A stretch of 64,000 nt of DNA, taken from assembly GCA_963696875.1 (NCBI GenBank), contig CAVOLQ010000001.1:124001-188000 (forward strand), given 5' to 3'. Below the pieces are notes generated by a model. It was not told where the DNA came from. It saw only the letters and a program-made list of their open reading frames with translations, and did no database searches. Position 1 is the first letter of the stretch. Each line of letters starts with the position of its first letter. The position numbers and the translations under genes were made by a program. Positions 9,278 through 18,433 of this stretch are shown piece after piece. Source of the DNA: Albibacterium sp963696875. GTDB taxonomy: Bacteria > Bacteroidota > Bacteroidia > Sphingobacteriales > Sphingobacteriaceae.

Positions 9278-10422
9278 CGCTCTTTAGGTTTTAATTTCAA
9301 GGATAGCATATTACCAACAGTCTCTGCAGTTCTTTTTAGGTTCTTGTCTGTGAGGTCTAAAGCTTGACTTAATCCCATAGGGGTATTGCTTATCGGAATT
9401 ACCGCGTTAAAATATTCTTGAAGCTCAGTGCAACTTGTTAAAGGTACTTTTCCTGCCAAGGCTATTACGGGTATCGATTGTAGTTTCGCTAGGGAGGCGA
9501 CTCCAAATGGGCCTTTTCCTTGAAGAGTTTGTTCATCAATACTGCCTTCACCGGTAATAAGTAGATCCGCCTTTTCTAAAGAAGAGTTAAAGTTGGTGAT
9601 ATTAAGAAAATAATCAATGCCATTGACAAGCTCAGCATTCAAGATTGCATATAAACCTGCCGCAGCTCCTCCAGCAGTACCCCCGTGCTTTAGTTGTGAG
9701 ATGTCCTTCCCTGTTGTTTGCATTACAATTTTGGCATATCTGGATAATGACAGGTTTAACTTCTCTATATCATCTGCTGATGCACCCTTTTGGGGTCCAA
9801 ATACATTCGCCGCGCCTTGTGTACCTAGTAGAAAATTATCGACATCGCATAAAACAACTATTTCACAGTTTAAGAGCCTTTTATCCAGGTTAGAAAGATC
9901 TATAGAGGCTAAACTAACGAGGTCTTCGGGAAGTATAAGCAATTCATCTCCTTCGGCATCTAAGAAACGAACTCCCAGAGCTTTTAATATTCCAACGCCA
10001 CCATCTACCGTCGCCGAGCCACCCATTCCAATTATAATCTTTTCTATCCCTCTGTCGAGTGCTAATTTTATCTGCTCTCCGGTTCCATAAGAAGTGGCAG
10101 ACAAAGGTTTTAGTTCTTCTGTTTGAAGAATGCGGATACCCGAGGCGTTCGCCATCTCGATGACAGCTGTTTTTCCATTGTCTATTAGGCCAAAAGAAGC
10201 GGTTATTTTTTTTCCTAAGGCATCACGTACGGCGGTACTTACAAATGTACCACCACTTTTCGTGATCAATAAATCTGCAGTGCCGTCTCCTCCATCTCCA
10301 ATAGGGAAGCATTCGCAAGTGCAGGCAAGTTTGCTTTGCATAAATCCCTTGCGGATTGCCTCGGCAGCGTCACTAGCATCAAGACTGTCTTTAAAAGCAT
10401 TTGGAGCAATAAGGATTTGCAT
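9274..10422 (-). CDS. Glycerate kinase (GarK/GlxK family)
   Basis: 382 residues, the standard length. This kinase phosphorylates D-glycerate with ATP, giving 2-phosphoglycerate in most members of this family. Family signatures: MQILIAPNAFKDSLDASDAA at the N-terminus, CFPIGDGGDGTADLL near 40-55, KIIIGMGGSATVDGGVG and the C-terminal ITGEGSIDEQTLQGKGPFGVA. The gene is 8 bp downstream of a 2-hydroxyacid dehydrogenase, so the pair probably takes hydroxypyruvate or glyoxylate-derived carbon through D-glycerate into glycolysis. Its stop overlaps that of the convergent 8381 gene. Confidence 0.93.
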   Translation of the reverse strand: MQILIAPNAFKDSLDASDAAEAIRKGFMQSKLACTCECFPIGDGGDGTADLLITKSGGTFVSTAVRDALGKKITASFGLIDNGKTAVIEMANASGIRILQTEELKPLSATSYGTGEQIKLALDRGIEKIIIGMGGSATVDGGVGILKALGVRFLDAEGDELLILPEDLVSLASIDLSNLDKRLLNCEIVVLCDVDNFLLGTQGAANVFGPQKGASADDIEKLNLSLSRYAKIVMQTTGKDISQLKHGGTAGGAAAGLYAILNAELVNGIDYFLNITNFNSSLEKADLLITGEGSIDEQTLQGKGPFGVASLAKLQSIPVIALAGKVPLTSCTELQEYFNAVIPISNTPMGLSQALDLTDKNLKRTAETVGNMLSLKLKPKER

Positions 10423-10430
10423 AATTTGGG

Positions 10431-11390
10431 CTAAGGGTTTACAATGTTTGTAGGTTCACCCTTAATAAAAGAGTCTAAATTATTGGCTGCTATCTTCATT
10501 AAGCGACTGCGGGCTTCAAACGTTGCCCAAGCAATATGGGGAGTAATAATACAGTTTTTGGCACCGAATAGCGGGTTGTCTTTTGTGGGAGGCTCAATCG
10601 ATAGTACGTCAATCCCCGCACCGGCGATGGTGCCCTTGTTTAAAGCGTCTGCTAGATCCTGATCTACAATGATAGGACCGCGAGCCGTGTTTATAAGAAA
10701 TGCCGAATTCTTCATCAGATTTAAATTCTTTGCGTTTATCAATCCTTGAGTGTCGGCAGTTAAAGGACAATGGATACTTATTACATCGGAACTCTCTAGA
10801 AGCTCCGGAATACTTGCCCATTTGAAGTTTTTGCGGCTCGACTGATCAGTCTGCGTGCGACTGTTTGCAATAATGTTCATTCCAAAAGCTGAAGCGACAT
10901 CGGCCACCGCACGACCAATCTCTCCAAAGCCAATAATACCCAACGTTTTACCAGAAAGCTCAACCAAAGGGTAGTCCGAAAAAGAAAAGTCTAAGGAACG
11001 TGCCCATTTTCCATCCATTACGGAATCGCTATGCCGCTGAACATGAAGGCATAGTTCAAGGATTAAAGCAAAGGTCAATTGCACAACGGAGGCCGTACTA
11101 TAACCTGGAACATTCGTCACCAAGATACCCTTTTCCTTTGCAAAGTCGATATCAACAATATTATACCCAGTAGCAATTACACCTATATATTTTAAAGATG
11201 AAAGTTGGTTAATTTCATTTTCTTTAATAGGAGTTTTGTTGGTAATGACTATTTCTGCTCCCTTGGCACGCTCGACTACCTTATCGGCAGGAGTTCTATC
11301 GTATACCGTCAACTCGCCTAATTGCCTTAGACTATCCCAGCTCAGGTCGCCAGGATTCAATGTGTATCCATCTAATACTACTATTTTCAT
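10431..11390 (-). CDS. D-2-hydroxyacid dehydrogenase (glycerate dehydrogenase/hydroxypyruvate reductase type)
   Basis: 319-residue NAD-dependent D-isomer-specific dehydrogenase. The Rossmann motif is GFGEIG at 154-159, and the catalytic triad Arg237 (NTARGPI), Glu266 (IEPP) and His285 (TPHIAW) is complete. Close family signatures are those of HprA-type glycerate dehydrogenases, which reduce hydroxypyruvate to D-glycerate. The glycerate kinase 8 bp downstream supports that substrate, although glyoxylate or related 2-ketoacids remain possible. Cytoplasmic. Confidence 0.88.
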   Translation of the reverse strand: MKIVVLDGYTLNPGDLSWDSLRQLGELTVYDRTPADKVVERAKGAEIVITNKTPIKENEINQLSSLKYIGVIATGYNIVDIDFAKEKGILVTNVPGYSTASVVQLTFALILELCLHVQRHSDSVMDGKWARSLDFSFSDYPLVELSGKTLGIIGFGEIGRAVADVASAFGMNIIANSRTQTDQSSRKNFKWASIPELLESSDVISIHCPLTADTQGLINAKNLNLMKNSAFLINTARGPIIVDQDLADALNKGTIAGAGIDVLSIEPPTKDNPLFGAKNCIITPHIAWATFEARSRLMKIAANNLDSFIKGEPTNIVNP

Positions 11391-11893
11391 CTGAGAATGA
11401 TTTTATTCAGTGGTTTTCATAATTTTTTATTTAAAAATACAAGCTAGAATCGTTAATTTCATTTTTCCTACTCCTTAATCGTTTCTTAAGCAAGTTCAAC
11501 AGTTGAAATTTTATTATCCATTGTTTAGTCTAAAGATCTAGCGCAGCTATTTAAATCATCAAATAAAAATTTGAATATAATAATAATTTTTAATGCTTGG
11601 ACGAGAGAAGGGTTTAATTTAATTACTAGCTAAATAATAAATTAAGAGACCGGTGTGCAAATTAGTCCAACTCTTGAACTGAATTAAACATTACATCGGT
11701 TTGTTAATGCTATCATGCTTATTCAATAGATTAGATTCAGCCCCAATTTAAAAGTAATTTATTCGGATGAAGATATCGAGCTTTTAGATTCTGTACTTTT
11801 AATGCAGATTTTAACCAAAGTAGATTTTTTATATTCAAATATTGGCGTTAAATTGCAGTTTAATTTTGCAAATTTCTCAATTAGAACGACATA
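11391..11893. other. 503-bp AT-rich intergenic region between divergent genes
   Basis: The region separates the start of the hydroxyacid dehydrogenase (minus) from the FGE-like gene (plus) and should hold promoters for both. The only clear signal is a TAATTTTG box at 11861-11868. A stretch of about 52 codons without a stop runs up to the TAA at 11891-11893 but has no start codon, so I do not call it. I see no RNA gene, repeat or mobile element. Confidence 0.6.
11861..11868 (+). promoter_or_regulatory. Candidate Bacteroidota -7 promoter box
   Basis: TAATTTTG matches the Bacteroidota -7 consensus TAnnTTTG exactly and lies 25 bp before the ATG at 11894. The upstream TTGG at 11842-11845 is a possible -33 element, although the spacing is shorter than the usual 19-21 bp. 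Confidence 0.4.
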
Positions 11894-12856
11894 ATGTATA
11901 AAAGCGTTTTTTTTTCACTTTTTTTTTCGATTTTATTCACCTGTGCTTTTGCACAAAAAAAACATAGCGCATACGAGCAAAAAATAAATGGTACGGATTT
12001 GTCTTTTACCATGGAAGCAATTCCGGGAGGAAAGTTTTCGATGGGAAGTGCGCACGGGAATGCAGACGAATTACCCATCCATATTGTAGAGCTTGATCCT
12101 TTTTGGATGAGCACTTTCGAAATAACATGGGATCTATTTGAACCATTTTTATATAAGGATTACGAAGAAATCAAAAGCATTGACCCAATCCCTAGTGAGG
12201 TAGATGCAGTTACTCGACCTACTAAGCCATACTTAGATATGACCTTCGGTATGGGAAAAGAAGGACATCCGGCATTAGCCATGACTCATTATAATGCCAT
12301 TCAATTTTGTAAATGGTTATACGTTCGTACGGGTATTTTTTATCGCTTGCCGACAGAAGCAGAATGGGAGTATGCGGCTCGTGCTGGAACTGAAACGGAT
12401 TATTTCTTCGGAAATGAGGTTGACGACTTAGATCAATACGCCTGGTTTGATTCGAATAGTAAAAAAATCACCCATCCAGTGGGTAATAAAAAGCCCAATC
12501 CGTGGGGATTATATGATATTTATGGAAACGCAGCAGAATGGACCTACGATCAATATGTGCCGAATTACGAAAGCTTTGAAGGAAAAGTTTCTAAAAACCC
12601 CTTTATAGCTCCAAATGCATTATATTCTCAGGTAATACGTGGAGGGTCTTATCTTGATAAAGCATTTGATTTGCGCTCCGCTTCCCGTTTAGCCTCAGAT
12701 CCTCAGTGGAAAGCAATCGATCCTCAAATTCCTAAAAGCAATTGGTGGATGCCCGAAGCTTCGTTTATAGGGATAAGAATAGTTAGACCAACAATAGTAC
12801 CTTCTAAAGAAGAGATTATGGCTTATTATGATAAAGCTCCTATCCCTGATTATTAA
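11894..12856 (+). CDS. Secreted formylglycine-generating-enzyme-like (SUMF1) protein lacking the active-site cysteines
   Basis: 320 residues with a Sec signal peptide (VFFSLFFSILFTCAFAQ). The C-type-lectin-like FGE-sulfatase fold is clear: AIPGGKFSMGSAHGNADELP, TFEITWDLFEPF, RLPTEAEWEYAARAGTETDY, WGLYDIYGNAAEWTYD and VIRGGSYLDKAFDLRSASR. True FGEs have a cysteine pair after RGGS; here the segment reads SYLDKAFDLRS with no cysteine. It is therefore unlikely to make formylglycine and is more likely a binding or structural member, as many Bacteroidota SUMF1 proteins are. No sulfatase is in the window. It starts a plus-strand cluster, 47 bp before the oxidoreductase at 12904. Confidence 0.85.
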   Translation: MYKSVFFSLFFSILFTCAFAQKKHSAYEQKINGTDLSFTMEAIPGGKFSMGSAHGNADELPIHIVELDPFWMSTFEITWDLFEPFLYKDYEEIKSIDPIPSEVDAVTRPTKPYLDMTFGMGKEGHPALAMTHYNAIQFCKWLYVRTGIFYRLPTEAEWEYAARAGTETDYFFGNEVDDLDQYAWFDSNSKKITHPVGNKKPNPWGLYDIYGNAAEWTYDQYVPNYESFEGKVSKNPFIAPNALYSQVIRGGSYLDKAFDLRSASRLASDPQWKAIDPQIPKSNWWMPEASFIGIRIVRPTIVPSKEEIMAYYDKAPIPDY

Positions 12857-12903
12857 CCCCATTCCTGAATTTAAACCAACCATCGTATCTATAATTTATA
12901 AAC

Positions 12904-14217
12904 ATGACAGATAAAATACAAGCAAGACGAGACTTCTTAAAATCTACTGCACTTATTGCTGGTGCAACAGTTTTAAGCACATCACCTTTAACAGGCGCCT
13001 ACGCCTCAGGAAGTGATACCATAAAAATAGCTTTAATAGGGTGTGGAGATAGAGGAACAGGCGCCGCGTTTCAAGCATTAAGTACCAATCATAATCTAAA
13101 GTTGGTAGCTATGGCCGATACCTTTCAAGATCGTCTTGATAACAGTTTTAAGGTTTTGTCCGATAAGTTTAAAGAAAAGGTGGACGTTCCTAAAGAACGT
13201 CAGTTTGTGGGTTTTGACGGTTACCTAAAGGCCATCCCGTTGGCAGACGTGGTGCTTTTAGTGACACCTCCAGGTTTTAGACCCACTCATTTCGAGGAAG
13301 CTATCAAACAGAACAAGCATGTGTTTATGGAAAAACCTGTAGCGGTTGACTCCCCCGGAATACGAAAAGTATTAGCAATAGCGGAAGAGGCAAAAAAGAA
13401 GAAATTAAACGTTGTTGTCGGTCTGCAGCGCAGGTACCAGGACAACTATGTTGAAGCTATAAAACGCATACGTGATGGCGCTATAGGTAAAGTGCACTCC
13501 GGACAGGTGTATTGGAATAGTGGAGGAGTATGGGTAAAGCCTCGCCAAACTGGCCAATCAGAGATGGAGTTTCAAATGAGAAACTGGTATTATTTCAACT
13601 GGCTTTGTGGAGATCATATTGTGGAACAGCATGTCCATAACCTGGATGTCGCCAATTGGGTACTAGATGCCTATCCGGTTTCTGCACAAGGTACTGGAAG
13701 CCAAGCATGGCGGACGGGAAAAGATTATGGTGAAATATACGATAATCACGCTGTAGAATTTACTTATGCCGATGGATCCGTAATCTATAGCCAATGCCGT
13801 CATTTTGAAGGTGCCTCAAACCGAGTGGACGAATCATTCCAAGGCTCAAAAGGAAAGGTCTATCTTTCAGCGTCAAACCGAGGCGTGCTGTGGGATGCCA
13901 ACGGTAATGAGCTCTATAACCATGACACAAGAAATAACAGAAATCCTTACCAGACGGAACACGACCTTTTATTTGATGCAATAGCGAATAACAGGCATGA
14001 GTTTAATGATGCTGAACGAGGCGCAAAAAGCACATTCACTTCCATATTGGGTCGCTATGCCACCTATTCTGGGAAAGTATTGAATTGGGAGGAAGCTTTA
14101 AATGCAAATAATAGCCTGATGCCTGAAACCGTTGCTTGGGACGCTTTGCCAAAGGTACTTCCAGATGAGTATGGGAACTATCCTATCGCGAAACCGGGAA
14201 AGACAGTTGTACTCTAA
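12904..14217 (+). CDS. Tat-exported Gfo/Idh/MocA-family oxidoreductase
   Basis: 437 residues. The N-terminus ARRDFLKSTALIAGA is a twin-arginine signal, so the protein should be exported folded with its NAD(P) bound. The Rossmann motif IALIGCGDRGTGAA follows at about residues 36-49, then the family's EKPVAVD (about 144-150) and the substrate-side NWYYFNWLCGDHIVEQHVHN. Members of this exported group oxidise or isomerise sugars and sugar alcohols. Recently described ones act on glycosides through 3-keto intermediates, but the substrate here is not visible. It lies between the two FGE-like genes and is probably co-transcribed with the downstream altronate-dehydratase-family gene. Confidence 0.88.
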   Translation: MTDKIQARRDFLKSTALIAGATVLSTSPLTGAYASGSDTIKIALIGCGDRGTGAAFQALSTNHNLKLVAMADTFQDRLDNSFKVLSDKFKEKVDVPKERQFVGFDGYLKAIPLADVVLLVTPPGFRPTHFEEAIKQNKHVFMEKPVAVDSPGIRKVLAIAEEAKKKKLNVVVGLQRRYQDNYVEAIKRIRDGAIGKVHSGQVYWNSGGVWVKPRQTGQSEMEFQMRNWYYFNWLCGDHIVEQHVHNLDVANWVLDAYPVSAQGTGSQAWRTGKDYGEIYDNHAVEFTYADGSVIYSQCRHFEGASNRVDESFQGSKGKVYLSASNRGVLWDANGNELYNHDTRNNRNPYQTEHDLLFDAIANNRHEFNDAERGAKSTFTSILGRYATYSGKVLNWEEALNANNSLMPETVAWDALPKVLPDEYGNYPIAKPGKTVVL

Positions 14218-14244
14218 ATCAATATATGGAAGGAAGTCAATTTA

Positions 14245-15027
14245 ATGATTATAATGAAATCAGACAGTAACTTTTTTGCTTTCACTATTATTGGTTTTGC
14301 CTTAATTATTAGCGCTTGTAATCAAGCCCCCACTTCCAGAAATAACGTGCTTGAAGATACCTTGATTACTTCTTTTGACAGAGGGTCAATTACTGGATCA
14401 TCTATAACTGATGAAACAGAAAAACCAGCTGTTAATTTTGACAAAAGCAACATGGTTAGGATACCAACAGGCACTATTAGAAGTGTGCCCGATAAATTCT
14501 TGAATGCTCAGCCTTTTCATGAGATAAAAGTAGAAGGATTTTGGTTGGATGAACACGAAGTTACAAATGCTGAATTCGCTCTTTTTGTTGAAGCTACCGG
14601 TTATCAAACCAACGCTGAACGTGCATTAGATCCAATCGACTTTCCAGCGGTACCCTTGGATATGCTTGTTCCAGGATCATTCGTTTTTAGACCACGCACA
14701 GGCATAGAAAAAGTTAATCATAAAGAGGAAGAGATATTTGTGGCCGGTGCGAATTGGAGACATCCAACCGGATCATCCAGTACGATAAAGGGAAAAGAGA
14801 AGGATCCTGTGGTCCAAATTTCATATGAAGATGCGGTAACTTATGCTAAATGGATAGGTAAACGTTTACCGACGGTAGAGGAATTAGAATATGCAACTCA
14901 AGGAGGATATTTTGTATATGGTGACCAGCTTAATAAATACCATCTTTTTGGTAGCGGAGGCAAAGATAAAATGGCGCATGCCAATAATAAGACAGGTTTT
15001 CTTTGTGTCGGCGATGCGATGGAGTAG
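14245..15027 (+). CDS. FGE-like (SUMF1) lipoprotein with internal deletion
   Basis: 260 residues. A lipoprotein signal ends in IISAC. The first two-thirds are a normal FGE-sulfatase domain: MVRIPTGTIRS, VEGFWLDEHEVTNAEFALFV, then ISYEDAVTYAKWIGKRLPTV and EELEYATQGG. After that the family's core (PWG, NANTWQG, the GNVWEW block and the RGGS/cysteine active site) is missing. The sequence passes straight into a C-terminal-like NNKTGFLCVGDAME, which resembles the usual GFRCVKD ending. The deletion is in frame and I estimate that 100 or more residues are lost. ATG at 14245 or 14254 could be the start. It is probably non-catalytic or degenerate. Confidence 0.75.
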   Translation: MIIMKSDSNFFAFTIIGFALIISACNQAPTSRNNVLEDTLITSFDRGSITGSSITDETEKPAVNFDKSNMVRIPTGTIRSVPDKFLNAQPFHEIKVEGFWLDEHEVTNAEFALFVEATGYQTNAERALDPIDFPAVPLDMLVPGSFVFRPRTGIEKVNHKEEEIFVAGANWRHPTGSSSTIKGKEKDPVVQISYEDAVTYAKWIGKRLPTVEELEYATQGGYFVYGDQLNKYHLFGSGGKDKMAHANNKTGFLCVGDAME

Positions 15028-15047
15028 CCGTTTAAATAAAAAACAGT

Positions 15048-16706
15048 ATGGATAGTAACACAAAGTTTCTTCAAATTCACCCTGCCGATAATGTATTGGT
15101 CGCTTTACAGGATCTTCCAAAAGGCGAAGAAATTCACTTTAATGGGGAGAGATTTTCTTTGCCTTTTCGAGTGAAAGCCAAACATAAGTTCACTTTTAGC
15201 CCTTTTGAAAAAGGAGCTCATATACATATGTACGGAGTTTTAGTGGGAAAAAGTAAGACGTCGCTGCGGCAGGGAGACTTGCTTAATACCGAAAATATCC
15301 ATCATGCTGCTCAAGATTTTGCGCTAGGGAAGCGGAAGCTAGATTGGCACGAACCGGATCTCGAACGTTTTAAGGGCAGAACGTTTAAAGGCTTCCATCG
15401 CAGCAATGGAAGTGTCGGAACTGCCAATCATTGGCTGGTTATTCCAATGGTATTTTGTGAAAATCAAAATGTATTGGTAATGAAAGAGGCTTTTGAATCT
15501 AAGCTAGGAATGAAGAAAGGCAAGAGCTACGAGCCAGAAGTTGAGCAACTAATTGAACTTTATCAAGCAGGGAGATCGATTGAAGAAATCATTTCCCTAG
15601 ATATAGAACAAAGCGAAGAGACTAAGAAGTCTAAAAAATTGTTTCCTAATATTGACGGGATTAAATTTCTAAATCATGAAATGGGCTGTGGTGGAACTCG
15701 ACAGGATTCCGATGCTTTATGTGGATTGTTAGCGGGTTATATTACCCATCCCAACGTGGCTGGGGCTACTATCTTAAGTTTAGGTTGCCAAAACGCTCAA
15801 ACCTCTATTTTAAAAGAAGCAATTCTTGAAAGAGACCCTGCTTTTGATAAACCTCTCTATATTTTTGAACAACAGAAAATAGGCTCAGAAAAAAAGCTTC
15901 TTCAAGAAGCTTTGAAATATACCTTTACTGGCCTAATAGAGGCAAACGAATTGAAGCGAGAAGAAGCACCTTTATCGCAATTATCCGTTGGCATGGAATG
16001 CGGGGGGTCAGACGGTTTTTCCGGAATTTCTGCCAACCCGGCAATTGGTTATGTATCAGATCTCATAGTAGCACTTGGTGGTAAAGTAATCCTCTCTGAA
16101 TTTCCGGAATTATGCGGTGTCGAACAAGAGCTGAGCGACAGATGTGTGGATGAAGAAATCGCTTTGCGTTTTATGACATTAATGAGAGCTTATAACGATA
16201 AAGCTGAACAAGACGGCTCAGGTTTCGATATGAACCCTTCCCCGGGAAATATTCGTGACGGCTTGATCACTGATGCCATGAAATCTGCCGGAGCCGCTAA
16301 GAAAGGAGGTACTTCGCCTATAGTGGACGTTGTTGATTATCCTGGCGTATGTACACGGGCAGGCTTGAGTCTACTTTGTACCCCCGGTAACGACGTGGAA
16401 AGTACCACTGCCGAAGTTGGAGCAGGAGCCAACGTGGTTTTATTCACAACTGGTTTAGGCACTCCTACTGGAAATCCAATTGCACCAGTAATAAAGCTTT
16501 CATCCAATACAAAAGTCTTCGAAAGAATGAATGGTATTATTGATATCAATTGCGGAACCATTATCGAAGGAACAGAAACCATAAAAGAGGCTGGAGAGCG
16601 AATTCTTGAATTTATTATCAATGTTGCCTCAGGCGAGATTGAACCCAAAGCCGTAAAATTAGGGCAAGATGACTTTATCCCTTGGAAGCGCGGCCTATCA
16701 CTATAG
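15048..16706 (+). CDS. Altronate dehydratase (UxaA) family protein
   Basis: 552 residues, full length for the UxaA family, with an N-terminal SAF domain (about 1-95) and the C-terminal catalytic domain. Motifs are RSNGSVGTANHWLVIP, the cysteine-bearing FLNHEMGCGGTRQDSDALCG, LSLGCQNAQTS and MECGGSDGFSGISANPA. Classical UxaA is an iron-dependent lyase that dehydrates D-altronate to 2-keto-3-deoxygluconate. Here the next two genes are an SDR and an FAH-family hydrolase, which is the setting of L-fuconate-type oxidation. A UxaA-like protein is also found in fucose clusters such as that of Campylobacter. The substrate may thus be L-fuconate or another aldonate; altronate is the alternative. No uxaB is present. 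Confidence 0.88.
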   Translation: MDSNTKFLQIHPADNVLVALQDLPKGEEIHFNGERFSLPFRVKAKHKFTFSPFEKGAHIHMYGVLVGKSKTSLRQGDLLNTENIHHAAQDFALGKRKLDWHEPDLERFKGRTFKGFHRSNGSVGTANHWLVIPMVFCENQNVLVMKEAFESKLGMKKGKSYEPEVEQLIELYQAGRSIEEIISLDIEQSEETKKSKKLFPNIDGIKFLNHEMGCGGTRQDSDALCGLLAGYITHPNVAGATILSLGCQNAQTSILKEAILERDPAFDKPLYIFEQQKIGSEKKLLQEALKYTFTGLIEANELKREEAPLSQLSVGMECGGSDGFSGISANPAIGYVSDLIVALGGKVILSEFPELCGVEQELSDRCVDEEIALRFMTLMRAYNDKAEQDGSGFDMNPSPGNIRDGLITDAMKSAGAAKKGGTSPIVDVVDYPGVCTRAGLSLLCTPGNDVESTTAEVGAGANVVLFTTGLGTPTGNPIAPVIKLSSNTKVFERMNGIIDINCGTIIEGTETIKEAGERILEFIINVASGEIEPKAVKLGQDDFIPWKRGLSL

Positions 16707-16728
16707 TTGATTAAACCCCAAAACAACA

Positions 16729-17496
16729 ATGATGTTTAATTTAAAAAATAAAGTTGCCATTGTTACAGGAGGTGCCAGCGGCATTGGCGAAGCAATTAGC
16801 GTATTATTTGCGAAACAAGGAGCGAAAGTATACATAGTAGATTCAAATGTTACAAAAGCGCAATCACTGGTTGAAGAAATAAGGCAGATAAGTGGAGAGG
16901 CCGAAGCTATAGAATGTGATATCAGCATTCAAAAGGAAGTAGTTGATGCTGTTAATAAAATAGACAGGGTCGACATTCTGATCAATAATGCTGGAGTAGC
17001 CCATATCGGTCGCGCAGATAACACTTCCGAAGATGATTTTGAGCGTGTTTATCAGGTGAATATAAAGGGCCCGTATAACCTTCTATTTGCATGCATCCCC
17101 TTGATGAAAAAACAGGGTGGAGGATCTATCGTTAATTTGGCTTCTATCGCATCGCTGGTAGGGATTCCGGATCGTTTTGCTTATTCCATGAGCAAAGGAG
17201 CAGTTGCAGCGATGACCCTTTCAGTGGCTAAAGATTACCTTCATGATAACATAAGATGTAACAGCGTTTCTCCTGCACGAGTACACACGCCATTTGTCGA
17301 TGGATATATCTCCAAGAACTACGAAGGCAGAGAAGAAGAGATGTTTAAGAAGCTATCAAAAACTCAACCCATTGGAAGGATGGGAAAACCAGAAGAGGTA
17401 GCCGCATTGGTGCTGTATCTTGTTTCAGATGAAGCGGGATTTGTTACGGGGAATGATTATCCAATAGATGGAGGGTTTGTTAAACTCAACAATTAA
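16729..17496 (+). CDS. SDR-family dehydrogenase, probable 2-keto-3-deoxy-aldonate dehydrogenase
   Basis: 255-residue classical short-chain dehydrogenase. The cofactor motif TGGASGIG lies at 13-20, NNAG at 86-89, and the catalytic Ser139, Tyr152 and Lys156 are all present (YSMSK). The overall pattern resembles the 2-keto-3-deoxy-L-fuconate dehydrogenases, which pass a 2,4-diketo product to an FAH-family hydrolase. Such a hydrolase is encoded 60 bp downstream. An alternative is fructuronate reductase, which the glucuronate branch at 22-26 kb lacks and which is an SDR in some Bacteroidota. Cytoplasmic. Confidence 0.87.
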   Translation: MMFNLKNKVAIVTGGASGIGEAISVLFAKQGAKVYIVDSNVTKAQSLVEEIRQISGEAEAIECDISIQKEVVDAVNKIDRVDILINNAGVAHIGRADNTSEDDFERVYQVNIKGPYNLLFACIPLMKKQGGGSIVNLASIASLVGIPDRFAYSMSKGAVAAMTLSVAKDYLHDNIRCNSVSPARVHTPFVDGYISKNYEGREEEMFKKLSKTQPIGRMGKPEEVAALVLYLVSDEAGFVTGNDYPIDGGFVKLNN

Positions 17497-17556
17497 TTCG
17501 AAAAGGATAATAGAAGAAAGACTGTCGAGGTATTCAAATATATAAAATTAACAGAG

Positions 17557-18414
17557 ATGAGACTAATAAGATTCGGCGAGGCCGGGAAAGAAAAAACAGG
17601 AGTCCAAATAGAGGATTTATTTTACGATACTTCTGCTTTTGGAGAAGAGTATAATGAGGTTTTTTTTGAAAATGACGGATTAAAGCGTTTGGATGAATTT
17701 GTAAAGAAGAACCTATCTTCATTGCCCAAAGTTGATGAAAATGTTCGTTTGGGTAGTCCGATAGCAAGACCCTCCAAAATTGTATGCATTGGCTTAAATT
17801 ATAAAGATCATGCCGAAGAAACAGGGGCAAAAATCCCAGAAGAACCCATTATATTTATGAAATCTACTTCCGCAATTGTAGGTCCTAATGATGAAGTAAT
17901 GATTCCAAAAGGTTCTGTTAAAGCCGATTGGGAGGTGGAGTTCTGTATCGTTATCGGAAAAAAAGCAAGCTATGTAAAGGAAGAAGACGCCGATCAGTAC
18001 ATCGCAGGTTATCTTTTACATAACGACGTTTCAGAAAGGGAATTCCAATTAGAACGTGGAGGAACCTGGGATAAAGGGAAAGGTTGTGATACGTTTGCTC
18101 CTCTTGGCCCTTTTTTAGTCACAAAAGAAGAATTAAAAGAAGTAAACGAAATCAATATCTGGCTTAAATTAAATGGGAAAATCGTTCAAAATGGGAATAC
18201 AAAGAATCTGATTTTTAGCATTCCTCAATTGGTTTCCTATGTTAGCCGCTTCATGACTTTATTGCCCGGAGATGTCATTTCTACAGGAACACCAGCCGGA
18301 GTTGGCTTAGGAATGAATCCACCATTCTTTTTGAAACCAGGAGATGTAATGGAACTCGGAGCAGATGGTTTGGGAGTACAAAAACAAACTGTGATTGCTT
18401 ACAACAGGAATTAG
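17557..18414 (+). CDS. Fumarylacetoacetate hydrolase family protein, probable 2,4-diketo-3-deoxy-aldonate hydrolase
   Basis: 285 residues. The FAH catalytic domain covers about residues 70-280: KIVCIGLNYKDHAEETG, the metal-binding DWEVEFCIVIGKKA, GYLLHNDVSEREFQ, GKGCDTFAPLGPFLV and GDVISTGTPAGVGLG. Length and motifs are those of the hydrolases that cleave 2,4-diketo-3-deoxy-L-fuconate to pyruvate and lactate in the non-phosphorylating L-fucose pathway. The SDR and UxaA-family genes directly upstream fit that pathway. The gene ends the plus-strand cluster and is followed by a palindromic repeat at the convergent junction. Confidence 0.88.
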   Translation: MRLIRFGEAGKEKTGVQIEDLFYDTSAFGEEYNEVFFENDGLKRLDEFVKKNLSSLPKVDENVRLGSPIARPSKIVCIGLNYKDHAEETGAKIPEEPIIFMKSTSAIVGPNDEVMIPKGSVKADWEVEFCIVIGKKASYVKEEDADQYIAGYLLHNDVSEREFQLERGGTWDKGKGCDTFAPLGPFLVTKEELKEVNEINIWLKLNGKIVQNGNTKNLIFSIPQLVSYVSRFMTLLPGDVISTGTPAGVGLGMNPPFFLKPGDVMELGADGLGVQKQTVIAYNRN

Positions 18415-18433
18415 CCTTCAGGTAATAGGTATT

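Noticed and set aside
9617..10090. 157-codon plus-strand open frame opposite glycerate kinase
   Set aside because: The composition is serine/proline-rich as expected for an antisense shadow, and the minus-strand gene is unmistakable.
11738..11893. Open frame of about 52 codons before the FGE-like gene
   Set aside because: It has no start codon after the in-frame stop, no homology that I can see, and lies in an AT-rich region where such runs occur by chance.
11894..15027. A sulfatase-maturation system
   Set aside because: No sulfatase is present, one FGE-like protein lacks the cysteines and the other lacks the catalytic core.
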